Below, piece after piece: positions 54,069 through 61,766 of a DNA stretch of 64,000 bases. The stretch lies in contig CAVPVW010000003.1 in NCBI GenBank assembly GCA_963709295.1, positions 310,001 through 374,000 on the forward strand. The letters run 5' to 3'. A program made the position numbers and the translations under genes. Source of the DNA: JBGPQJ01 sp963709295. Its GTDB lineage: Bacteria; Chloroflexota; Anaerolineae; Anaerolineales; Villigracilaceae. The notes beneath the pieces were generated by a model. That model saw only the letters and a program-made list of their open reading frames with translations, had not been told where the DNA came from and searched no databases. How positions within the stretch are numbered: the first letter of the stretch is position 1; each line of letters opens with the position of its first letter.

Positions 54069-54395
54069 ATGCGTGTCCGTTTTTATGCGAATTTGCAAAC
54101 GATAGCAGGGCGAGAAGCCCTCGATTTGCCCATTCACAGCGGCGTGAACACCATGCGCGACCTATTTATCTACCTGGCAGAACTATTTCCAAATATCCGT
54201 CCACAGCTCTTTGATGAAGATAACAACCTGCGACAGGATGCCCCTGTTTTTGTAAACGGCCGGAATCCCCGGTTAAATGGCGCCATAGATGCGCAGCTTC
54301 AACCTGAAGACGTCATCAGTCTATTTTCTCCCATCTCAAGTGGGAAAATAAACGTCGAAGTAGTGCGCGAACCTGCGGCTCACAAGAGGGTCTGA
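54069..54395 (+). CDS. MoaD/ThiS-like protein 1, without terminal Gly-Gly
   Basis: A 108-residue beta-grasp protein (MRVRFYANLQTIAGREALDLPI, VNTMRDLFIYLAELFPNIRPQLFDE, PVFVNGRNPRLNG, LQPEDVISLFSPIS). Sulfur carriers end in Gly-Gly, but here the expected end SPISSG continues into KINVEVVREPAAHKRV. It therefore cannot be thiocarboxylated unless processed. AOR clusters often have two MoaD-like genes next to the radical SAM maturase. A structural or partner role for MoaD2 is possible. SD AGGAGG precedes the ATG; the gene is 4 bp upstream of MoaD2. Confidence 0.85.
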   Translation: MRVRFYANLQTIAGREALDLPIHSGVNTMRDLFIYLAELFPNIRPQLFDEDNNLRQDAPVFVNGRNPRLNGAIDAQLQPEDVISLFSPISSGKINVEVVREPAAHKRV

Positions 54396-54399
54396 AACT

Positions 54400-54678
54400 A
54401 TGAAAGTAAATTTCTTTGCCACCTTACGCAATATCACCGGAGGAAAAACGGTTGAAATCCCCATTGATCATGGCGCAACCGCTAGGGAAGTCCTGGGAGC
54501 AATTATCACAAAATTCCCAGCCATGAAGAAGGAACTAATCCGCCCAGATGGTCGCATGTTCGGGCATGTGCATTTTTTTGTCAATGGAAGGGATATTCAA
54601 TTTACGGAAAATGACCTTGAAACAAGGATTATGCCCGAAGATGTCATTAATATCTTTCCCGCAGTCGGAGGAGGATAA
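54400..54678 (+). CDS. MoaD/ThiS-like sulfur carrier protein 2
   Basis: A 92-residue beta-grasp protein starting MKVNFFATLRNITGGKTVEIPI and ending NIFPAVGGG, with the terminal Gly-Gly required for thiocarboxylate formation. The gene begins 4 bp after the MoaD-like protein 1 stop. It is probably the small subunit that delivers the dithiolene sulfurs for the tungstopterin of the neighbouring aldehyde ferredoxin oxidoreductase. A MoaE partner is not encoded in the window. Confidence 0.9.
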   Translation: MKVNFFATLRNITGGKTVEIPIDHGATAREVLGAIITKFPAMKKELIRPDGRMFGHVHFFVNGRDIQFTENDLETRIMPEDVINIFPAVGGG

Positions 54679-54779
54679 CCGGATCGATCCTGGGACTGGT
54701 TATCTTCAACCCGAAAGTGAAGTCGGGAATATAGTTAAATTACATACCCATCTGCAACCAAAAGTGCTGATATTAATAT

Positions 54780-54816
54780 AATTACGGACGACCCGTAGCG
54801 AGTTGTCCGTAATTTT
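54780..54816. terminator. Intrinsic terminator between MoaD2 and AOR
   Basis: AATTACGGAC/GTCCGTAATT (10-bp stem, 15-base interior), followed by TTTT on the plus strand. It serves the convergent maturase-MoaD and AOR genes. Confidence 0.75.
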
Positions 54817-54833
54817 CCAGGTTGACTTGGAGT

Positions 54834-56660
54834 TTAAATGATCTCCAACTCCTTGAGCTTGGCTTCGGGGACAACTCCATTCACCCAGCCGCGCTTCTCG
54901 TAGTACTCAGCAAGCATATCATCCAGCTCACAAATCTGACCCTTACTACCGCCATAATTTGAGGGTTCGGACGTGAAACGCTTGGGCAGGGTATCGCTAC
55001 CCTCACCGAAACCGTTCAGATTGTTGTAGTGTCGTTCCAGGTTATAGACGCGCTCACCGATCTTGAGCAGATGACCCGCATCGCAGGGGACGCCGGTCAT
55101 GGCTTCGTACTGCATCGCGAATGCATCCAGAGACTCGGCAAAAGTGGCAAATTTACATACATCCAGGCAATCGGTTACAGCATGAACATTCTGGAAAATC
55201 ATGTTCATTTCGCCTTTGCCTTTCCACGCCAGTGGATCAGCTACGGTGGATGGTCCGAGCACGTTGCCAACCACTTCAGCTGCTGGTGTGTAACCGCGAA
55301 GATGGCAGGCTCCTCGGTTGCTGGTGGCATAACCAAGCCCCATACCTTTGATGCCACGCGGGTCATAAGCAGGAATACCCTGACCCTTGCAGGTCATGGC
55401 GAGTTCAGGGTGGCCAAAGTGTTTGGCCGTTGCATCCGCACCGTCCGCCAGAATATTGCCGATGCCTTCTCGAAGGGCAATCTTGCCAGTCAACTCGACC
55501 ATCTTTGCGCCGTCACCCCATCCAAGCTTTCCATCGCCGTTGGTGTAGCCTCGTTGGGAGGCTTCCATGTAAACAGATAACGGGTGACCTGTCTCAATTG
55601 CGTCCAAGCCATAATCGTTGCAACAATCAATCATTTTGGCTACAACGCGGATATCGTCATTACCGCAATTCGCCCCCACCGACCATGCAGGCTCGTACTC
55701 CACCAATTCCATTCGTAAACCTTTGTACGGGCCATCCTTAATTTCCACTTCTTTTTTGCATGCGACAGGGCAGGCGTGGCAAGTGGGATTGTCAACGAGG
55801 ATATTGGCGTTGACATATTCCCCACTTAGTTTTTCGGCAGTTTCATAACCGGTAAATTGGCTGTTCTTGGTGGGGTAACCCCCGATCACATTGGTCATAT
55901 TCGTCAGCACGTTCGTGCCATAAACGGAGAGACCACCCTTGCGCGGGGAAGTTACTACGCGCTCGTCCATGATTTGGGCGAGAGCGGTTTTGTGTGCTTC
56001 CTTCCATTTATCACGGTCAGTCGCTTTGACGATTTTCTTCTCGGACTTGACTACAACAGCCTTAAGGTTTTTGCTCCCGCCTACGCAACCAGTGCCACCA
56101 CGGCCGCTTGCCCGATCGTCTTCATTGATCCAGCATGCAAATTTCACCAAATGCTCTCCAGCTGGACCTATCGTGATCACAGTCAAGTCCTTCTCGCCAT
56201 ATTTTTCCTTGAAATACTTGACAGTGTCGTGAACAGTCTTGCCCCAAACATCCTTCGCATCAAGGAGCTCAAGCTTCCCATCATGGATGTAGGCATAGGT
56301 GGGCTTGGATGCTTTCCCTTTGAAAACCAATCCATCAAAGCCCGCCCAACGCAAGCGCGCTGCGGACCATCCGCCATGGTGACTGTCCGTAATCGTCCCC
56401 GTCAGAGGCGACTTGGTCACGACAGCCATTCGCCCGCTCATGTTCGCTTCCGAACCGGTCAAGGGGCCATTCATGAAGCAAAGGATGTTATCCGGAGAGA
56501 GCGGGTCCACCTTTGGGCCGTTGTCAAAGACAAACTTCACACCCAGGCCGCGACCACCGATGTACTTCCGAGCCAGATCCTCAGGAACCGGTTTGAAGTC
56601 CACTTTGCCGGCTGTCAGGTCGATCCAGGCAATGTTATTTGCATATCCTCCAAGTTCCAT
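54834..56660 (-). CDS. aor: Aldehyde ferredoxin oxidoreductase (tungsten type)
   Basis: Oxidises aldehydes to carboxylates (or the reverse) with ferredoxin and bis-tungstopterin. The 608 residues match AOR. Domain 1 has GGYANNIAWIDLTAGKVDFKPV and RKYIGGRGLGVKFVFD, then GPLTGSEANMSGRMAVVTKSPLTGTITDSHHGG. 4Fe-4S ligands are CHACPVAC (about residues 289-296) plus the late VTDCLDVCKF. The pterin-binding RAGCGGTG-like region appears as RASGRGGTGCVG. SD AAGGAGG precedes the ATG. A promoter lies upstream, and the cluster of maturase and MoaD genes is convergent. A link to acetate/acetyl-CoA metabolism is plausible. Confidence 0.96.
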   Translation of the reverse strand: MELGGYANNIAWIDLTAGKVDFKPVPEDLARKYIGGRGLGVKFVFDNGPKVDPLSPDNILCFMNGPLTGSEANMSGRMAVVTKSPLTGTITDSHHGGWSAARLRWAGFDGLVFKGKASKPTYAYIHDGKLELLDAKDVWGKTVHDTVKYFKEKYGEKDLTVITIGPAGEHLVKFACWINEDDRASGRGGTGCVGGSKNLKAVVVKSEKKIVKATDRDKWKEAHKTALAQIMDERVVTSPRKGGLSVYGTNVLTNMTNVIGGYPTKNSQFTGYETAEKLSGEYVNANILVDNPTCHACPVACKKEVEIKDGPYKGLRMELVEYEPAWSVGANCGNDDIRVVAKMIDCCNDYGLDAIETGHPLSVYMEASQRGYTNGDGKLGWGDGAKMVELTGKIALREGIGNILADGADATAKHFGHPELAMTCKGQGIPAYDPRGIKGMGLGYATSNRGACHLRGYTPAAEVVGNVLGPSTVADPLAWKGKGEMNMIFQNVHAVTDCLDVCKFATFAESLDAFAMQYEAMTGVPCDAGHLLKIGERVYNLERHYNNLNGFGEGSDTLPKRFTSEPSNYGGSKGQICELDDMLAEYYEKRGWVNGVVPEAKLKELEII

Positions 56661-56725
56661 ATTGACGCCTCCTTTAGCTGAATGAAATTAGGCTGGGTGG
56701 CCACACGCCATACCCACTCTTAAGT

Positions 56726-56754
56726 ACTATACAATAAAATAAATTCACGAACAA
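56726..56754 (-). promoter_or_regulatory. Candidate promoter of the AOR gene
   Basis: On the minus strand TTGTTC (56749-56754), 17 bases, then TATAGT (56726-56731), about 65 bp before the AOR start codon. The -35 is only a partial consensus match. Confidence 0.5.
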
Positions 56755-56823
56755 CCTTTAAGGAAATACTTAATACCACGTCCGATCTCACTATGAGGTA
56801 TGACCTATCACTCAATACTCAAA

Positions 56824-56854
56824 GATAAAAATATCAGATTTTTATCGGTATAAT
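56824..56854 (+). promoter_or_regulatory. Candidate promoter/operator of the MFS gene
   Basis: A perfect TATAAT (56849-56854) directly follows an inverted repeat GATAAAAAT-N5-ATTTTTATC (56824-56846), which covers the -35 region. A repressor could bind here. The AT-rich repeat could also be a chance hairpin. Confidence 0.4.
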
Positions 56855-56892
56855 TCACCATCCCTACCAATTGAGAAAGAACAACAAAAGTC

Positions 56893-58095
56893 ATGATCCA
56901 ACAAAGCCAACAGACGAAACCCATCGCAGCAACACTAGCTTTTTATCTGGCCTTCATCCTTTTGGGACTAACAATGGCAGTGACAGGTCCAACCTTGCCT
57001 GCGCTTGCATCCCGGACATCGAGCCGCATCGATCAGATCAGCTTCATATTTGTGACCGGGTCTCTCGGATACATGATCGGGTCATGGTTAGGAGGGAAGG
57101 CCTACGATCGCCTTCCAGGCAACCGGATTCTTCCATTTGCGCTCATAATCCTGGCCTTATCTTCCGCTTTCATCCCGACCACTTCTCAATTATTTTTTCT
57201 CACCCTTGGCTTTTTGATCCTGGGATTTGCGCAAGGTGTAATTGACGTGGGCGGAAATACACTTCTCATTTGGCACCATGGTGCTGGCGTAAGCCCGTTC
57301 ATGAATGGGCTGCACTTCTTTTTCGGTGTAGGCGCTTTGTTGTCTCCAATCATCGTAGCACAGATATTTACTGTCACAGGCAATATCGAATGGACGTATT
57401 GGTTTTTTAGCCTGATTGCACTACCCTTGGCGGCGTGGACGTGGTTTCTCAAAAATCCGTCACGACACGAAAAAGATGCCGCCAGGAAAGAGACGCACCT
57501 AAATTATCTGGTCGTGGTTCTCGTGGTACTCTTCTTTTTTCTCTATGTTGGTGCGGAAATCGGCTACGGCAACTGGATATTCACTTACACGACAGCACTC
57601 GAACTTGGCACACCGATGACTGCCGCATATCTCACCTCCGCATTTTGGGGATTCTTTACACTCGGACGCCTGATCGGAATTCCAATGGCAGTTCGCGCGG
57701 CACCTACAAAAATTCTTTTTATCGATTTGATTGGCTGCCTGTTCGCCCTGGGGCTGATTATTCTTGGCTCCCAATCTCAAGAAGCACTTTGGATCGGGAC
57801 CATCCTGTTAGGATTGTTTATGGCATCCGTGTTTCCGACGATCATGACCCTCGCGGACAGCAAACTTCATCTCTCGGGCGAGATTACCGGTTGGTTCCTT
57901 ATCGGCGCCGGCCTGGGTGGAATGTTTCTACCGTGGGTCATCGGACAGGGGTTTACGTCAGTTGGTCCCACCATTATGCCAGTGCTAATATTCATTGACC
58001 TACTTGCAAATTTGGCCATTCTCGTCGCCCTGGCGGGTCGATTTTTGCATCCAAAAAGTGCGACTGTAAAGGAAGCACAAAATTTTAATCCATGA
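56893..58095 (+). CDS. Major facilitator superfamily transporter
   Basis: A 400-residue inner-membrane transporter with twelve hydrophobic segments and the inter-helix 2-3 loop GGKAYDRLPGNRI (motif A-like, G-x-x-x-D-R). It begins MIQQSQQTKPIAATLAFYLAFILLGLTMAVTGPTLPAL, resembling FucP/sugar- or drug-type MFS in the N-terminal GLTMAVTGPTLP. The substrate is not clear. The stop overlaps the start of the Cof-type phosphatase by 4 bp, so the two are co-translated, which might suggest transport followed by phosphate removal of a sugar. Confidence 0.88.
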   Translation: MIQQSQQTKPIAATLAFYLAFILLGLTMAVTGPTLPALASRTSSRIDQISFIFVTGSLGYMIGSWLGGKAYDRLPGNRILPFALIILALSSAFIPTTSQLFFLTLGFLILGFAQGVIDVGGNTLLIWHHGAGVSPFMNGLHFFFGVGALLSPIIVAQIFTVTGNIEWTYWFFSLIALPLAAWTWFLKNPSRHEKDAARKETHLNYLVVVLVVLFFFLYVGAEIGYGNWIFTYTTALELGTPMTAAYLTSAFWGFFTLGRLIGIPMAVRAAPTKILFIDLIGCLFALGLIILGSQSQEALWIGTILLGLFMASVFPTIMTLADSKLHLSGEITGWFLIGAGLGGMFLPWVIGQGFTSVGPTIMPVLIFIDLLANLAILVALAGRFLHPKSATVKEAQNFNP

Positions 58096-58910
58096 TCAAA
58101 TTAATCGCTCTCGATCTGGATGGCACGCTATTCAATTCCCAACAGCGGATAAGCGAATCGAACAAGAAAACAATCAAACTTGCCCTTGATCGCGGGATCC
58201 AGACCGCCATCGTCACGGGTAGGGGCCAGGCAGGCGCAATGGCGGCCATCACGATGCTAGGCATCGATATGCCAGTCATCTGTTCCGCTGGTTCCCTGAT
58301 CGTTGAAAACCATGCCACGGAGATTATTTCCGCTCGGACGTTTCAGATAAATGACGAGCTTACAAGAATCGTTCATTTCACTCGGAAACATGGTGCCGGT
58401 CTTATTGCTGACTCGATGGATGGCAATTGGTGGTATGGTCCCGATGAATTGGGTGAGGACCTTGACCCTCTAACGGCTGCCTACGCATGGCAAAGCCGGA
58501 GAACCTTTTCACCGGAAGTAGATTTTCTTCTTCCCATGCTCAAAATTACACTGATTGCCGACCCTGATATCCTTCACCTGGCCGAAACGACGCTGTGTCA
58601 GCAATGCCCATCGCTGCACCACGTCTATGCAGGCATGCGGTACATTGATCTGACTCGCAGCGATGTGAACAAAGGCTCTGCACTTGAAATCCTGGCGAAA
58701 CACCTTGGTTTTGAAGCCGGAGAAGTTGCCGCCATCGGAGATCAGCTCATTGATCTCACCATGTTGGAATATTCAGGTCTTCCAATAGCTATGGAAAACG
58801 CACCTGATGCACTCAAACGAATCGCCAAATGGGTTGCGCCTTCAAATGATGACGATGGAGTTGCCTGGGCACTGGAAACGATCCTGGCAAATAACGCAGC
58901 TTATGATTGA
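58092..58910 (+). CDS. Cof-type HAD-IIB phosphatase
   Basis: A 272-residue HAD hydrolase with motif I ALDLDGTLFN, motif II VTGRG, the Lys VNKGSALEILAKHLG, and motif IV AAIGDQLIDLTMLEYSGLPIAMENA. GDxxND is altered to GDQLID, but the Asp residues needed for Mg remain. Class IIB (Cof) proteins dephosphorylate sugar phosphates, FMN or related compounds; the substrate here is unknown. It overlaps the MFS gene by 4 bp upstream and the SpoU methyltransferase gene by 8 bp downstream, so the three probably form an operon. Confidence 0.9.
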   Translation: MIKLIALDLDGTLFNSQQRISESNKKTIKLALDRGIQTAIVTGRGQAGAMAAITMLGIDMPVICSAGSLIVENHATEIISARTFQINDELTRIVHFTRKHGAGLIADSMDGNWWYGPDELGEDLDPLTAAYAWQSRRTFSPEVDFLLPMLKITLIADPDILHLAETTLCQQCPSLHHVYAGMRYIDLTRSDVNKGSALEILAKHLGFEAGEVAAIGDQLIDLTMLEYSGLPIAMENAPDALKRIAKWVAPSNDDDGVAWALETILANNAAYD

Positions 58911-59569
58911 ATGGGAAATTCGTCTATGTGTGAATTCTGATTGCGGTCTTCGGTTCCCGTCAGAAAAAGTCCACCCGACTGGATTGCGATGTCCAATTTG
59001 TTTGGGCGAAACAAAGGTAGTCCTCACCTTTTCTGAAAAGGAAGATAGTAAACGCTTACGATTACCATCTCGTCTAATCCCGATTTCAGGTCTGCTCGAT
59101 AATATCCGTTCCGCCTGGAACGTCGGCTCAATATTTCGAACCTCTGAAGGTTTTGGGGTACAGCATTTGTATCTAACGGGAATTACCTCCACCCCGGATA
59201 CCGCAGACCTTGCCAAGACCGCCTTGGGGGCGGAACAATCTATACCGTGGTCAATTCACAGGAACGCCGTAACCCTTGTGAAACAACTAGTAAAAGAAGA
59301 TTACTTACTCTGGGCTTTGGAAACAAATGCGCGGGCACGACCTGTCGCGCAAATGGAGAAGTTTCTCGAATTCCGCACACAAATCGAAAGGGATAATTCT
59401 GGTTATGGGAAGCGAAAAAGCAGGAGTGGATCCAGGGCTTCTAGAGCAATGCCATGAAATCTTTTTTATCCCCATGCATGGAATGAAAAAATCATTTAAC
59501 GTGTCCGTTGCCTACGGGATTGCCCTGGGGTTAATCCGACTAATGGAAGGTAAGGATAGGGTTGAATAA
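58903..59569 (+). CDS. SpoU/TrmH-family RNA methyltransferase with N-terminal zinc-ribbon, one frameshift
   Basis: Starts at the ATG at 58903 inside the end of the Cof gene: MIEWEIRLCVNSDCGLRFP, with CxxxxC and CPIC forming a zinc-ribbon (residues about 9-40). The SPOUT domain begins GLLDNIRSAWNVGSIFRTSEGFG (motif 1). The frame breaks between FLEFRTQ and HKSKGIILVMGSEKAGVD (motif 2), near 59375-59400, then IPMHGMKKSFNVSVAYGIALGLI (motif 3) ends at 59569. One extra base explains it; the repaired length is about 221 residues. Probably a tRNA or rRNA ribose methyltransferase; target unknown. Confidence 0.85.
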
Positions 59570-59593
59570 GAGCCATCTTCTAAAGATGGCTCT
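59569..59593. terminator. Hairpin between SpoU and gpmA genes
   Basis: AGAGCCATCTT/AAGATGGCTCT (11 bp, 3-base loop) lies between convergent genes. The T tract is poor (ctcgttgtt), so it is a moderate terminator. Confidence 0.65.
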
Positions 59594-59598
59594 CGTTG

Positions 59599-60354
59599 TT
59601 ATTTAGACTTCGCTTGATTGGCTACCGCAGCTGCTGCCTTTGCGACTGCTTCAGGGTCTCCCAGATAATAATGGCTGACCGGCTTGAGTTTATCGTCAAG
59701 TTCATAGACCAATGGGATCCCCGTGGGGATGTTCAATTCAGGTATTTCGGCTTCCGAAATGTTATCCAGGTATTTCACCATCGCCCGTATGCTGTTCCCA
59801 TGGGCGACAATCAACACTCGTTTACCCGAGAGAATTGTCGGGGCGATTGTGTTATGCCAATAGGGCAGGACGCGTTCCAGTGTAATCTTCAGAGATTCGG
59901 TCGACGGCAAGTCTTCTTTTTTCACATCAGCATAACGAGGATCAAAGGATGGATGGCGCTCATCAGTCAAATCCAGTGCGGGAGGCGGGACGTCGTAACT
60001 GCGGCGCCAAATCTTGACCTGCTCGTCCCCGAACTTGGCAGCCATTTCAGACTTGTTCAGTCCCTGAAGCGCGCCATAATGCCTTTCGTTCAACTGCCAG
60101 GCGCGAATTACAGGAATCCATTCCAGGCCGGTTTCCTCAAGAACCAGCCATAATGTCTTTATGGCTCTTTTAAGTACCGAAGTATATGCAATATCGAATT
60201 TATACTCCCCTTGCTTAAGCAATTGTCCGCCTGATCGTGCTTCTGTACGGCCCAAATCCGTTAGGTCTACATCCGTCCAACCCGTAAATCGATTTTCAAG
60301 ATTCCAGGTGCTTTGTCCGTGGCGGACCAGTACAAGTTTAAATTTCGAGCTCAT
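59599..60354 (-). CDS. gpmA: 2,3-bisphosphoglycerate-dependent phosphoglycerate mutase
   Basis: Interconverts 3- and 2-phosphoglycerate in glycolysis/gluconeogenesis. The phosphohistidine motif LVLVRHGQSTWNLENRFTGW is at residues 8-27, ERHYGALQGLNKSEMAAKFG supplies the next loop, and VLIVAHGNSIRAM carries the second His. The 251 residues match GpmA. The C-terminus ends AAAVANQAKSK. A bidirectional terminator lies upstream, so it has its own transcript. Confidence 0.96.
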   Translation of the reverse strand: MSSKFKLVLVRHGQSTWNLENRFTGWTDVDLTDLGRTEARSGGQLLKQGEYKFDIAYTSVLKRAIKTLWLVLEETGLEWIPVIRAWQLNERHYGALQGLNKSEMAAKFGDEQVKIWRRSYDVPPPALDLTDERHPSFDPRYADVKKEDLPSTESLKITLERVLPYWHNTIAPTILSGKRVLIVAHGNSIRAMVKYLDNISEAEIPELNIPTGIPLVYELDDKLKPVSHYYLGDPEAVAKAAAAVANQAKSK

Positions 60355-60381
60355 GGTTTCTCCATAAAGTGTTGAGGCGTA

Positions 60382-60418
60382 AAAAACCGCCAGGACAATG
60401 GGGCTCCTGGCGGTTTTT
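60382..60418 (-). terminator. Intrinsic terminator after the MsmX/UgpC-type ATPase gene
   Basis: AAAAACCGCCAGGA/TCCTGGCGGTTTTT (14-bp perfect stem, 9-base loop). On the minus strand it ends the ABC ATPase transcript before gpmA. Confidence 0.93.
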
Positions 60419-60432
60419 ATTTTTCTACCAGG

Positions 60433-61533
60433 TTAGCGGATCGCCAGTTCGGTTTCAGGATCGAAGATATGGAAATTATCCATATTGAAAGCAACCTGCA
60501 GTTCGTCGCCCATCTTGAAAGTTGTCCGTGGGTCAACCCGTGCAACATAGTTGTTGGGTCCGCTGACCAGATACAGGAAGATTTCATTACCCATTAGTTC
60601 TGTGACATCCACCTTGGTGGGGACAGTCTCGGCATGAATTGAAGGCGGCAGGAAGGCCGGATTGTGAATGTCCTCCGGACGAATACCAAATACAATTTTC
60701 TTATCAACAAAATTATCGTAAGGCGCAGCTTTCTCAGTCGGAATCGGGATCGAGAATGTCCCGGTGTCCACGACGAGTCTGCCATCACCTTTCTTCAATG
60801 TGGCAGGGAAGAAGTTCATCGCCGGCGACCCGATGAAGCTGGCAACGAACATGTTGTTGGGGAGATCATACAATTTTTGTGGAGTATCAAGCTGCTGAAG
60901 CAAACCCTTGTTGATCACCGCGATGCGGGTGGCCATGGTCATGGCTTCAATTTGATCGTGAGTCACGTAAATGAATGTGGTTCCAAGTCGCTGCCAAAGT
61001 TTCGTGATGTTTGCACGAGTCTCAACGCGCAGCTTTGCATCGAGGTTCGACAACGGCTCATCGAAAAGGAACACCTGTGGATGACGGACAATCGCACGAC
61101 CAACTGCGACGCGTTGGCGTTGACCGCCTGAAAGCTGACGTGGTTTGCGAGTTAACAATTCGCCGATCCCCAAAATATCCGCCGCCTCTTGGACGCGACG
61201 CTTGATCTCGTCCTTGGGGGTCTTCCTGAGCTTGAGGCCAAAGGCAAGGTTGTCGTAGACAGTCAAATGTGGATAAAGAGCATAAGACTGGAAAACCATC
61301 GCAATATCGCGATCCTTGGGCGGAACATCGTTCACTACGCGGTCACCAATGCGAATCTCGCCTCGCGTGATCTCTTCCAGACCGGCCAGAAGACGTAATG
61401 CCGTTGTCTTTCCGCAACCCGATGGACCAACAAAGACCAGGAATTCCTTGTCTTCGATGACCATGTTCAAGTTGTTTACGGCTGTTACATTGCCAAACTC
61501 TTTTGAAACATTATCATAAGTGACGCTTGCCAT
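60433..61533 (-). CDS. Carbohydrate ABC transporter ATPase, MsmX/UgpC/MalK type
   Basis: A 366-residue ATPase with Walker A GPSGCGKTT, Q-loop MVFQSYALYPH, signature LSGGQRQR, Walker B FLFDEPLSNLD, H-loop VTHDQ, and the C-terminal TOBE regulatory domain (FGIRPEDIHNPAFLPP, VTELMGNEIFLYLV). No permease or binding protein is adjacent, so like MsmX it probably energises several sugar importers. SD CGGAGG precedes the ATG and TATAAT lies about 35 bp upstream. It ends at a strong terminator. Confidence 0.94.
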   Translation of the reverse strand: MASVTYDNVSKEFGNVTAVNNLNMVIEDKEFLVFVGPSGCGKTTALRLLAGLEEITRGEIRIGDRVVNDVPPKDRDIAMVFQSYALYPHLTVYDNLAFGLKLRKTPKDEIKRRVQEAADILGIGELLTRKPRQLSGGQRQRVAVGRAIVRHPQVFLFDEPLSNLDAKLRVETRANITKLWQRLGTTFIYVTHDQIEAMTMATRIAVINKGLLQQLDTPQKLYDLPNNMFVASFIGSPAMNFFPATLKKGDGRLVVDTGTFSIPIPTEKAAPYDNFVDKKIVFGIRPEDIHNPAFLPPSIHAETVPTKVDVTELMGNEIFLYLVSGPNNYVARVDPRTTFKMGDELQVAFNMDNFHIFDPETELAIR

Positions 61534-61766
61534 TTGAGCCTCCGTTTTCTCTGAGTATAGTGAATTAATTATAGCCCAACTTTGTGAAAAAAAGCATTCT
61601 TCAAGTCATGTATTATGTAACAAACATCATTTCTATCAAGTGTTAATTTACTTGTTTTAAATCGAAAAATTGCGGTTGGCAACGAGGAGCAAGAAAAATC
61701 TCCCCATCTCCTTAACTCAATCTTTACGTTCCTTGCTTATTTCCAGTTTCGGATTAGAATTTCCCT

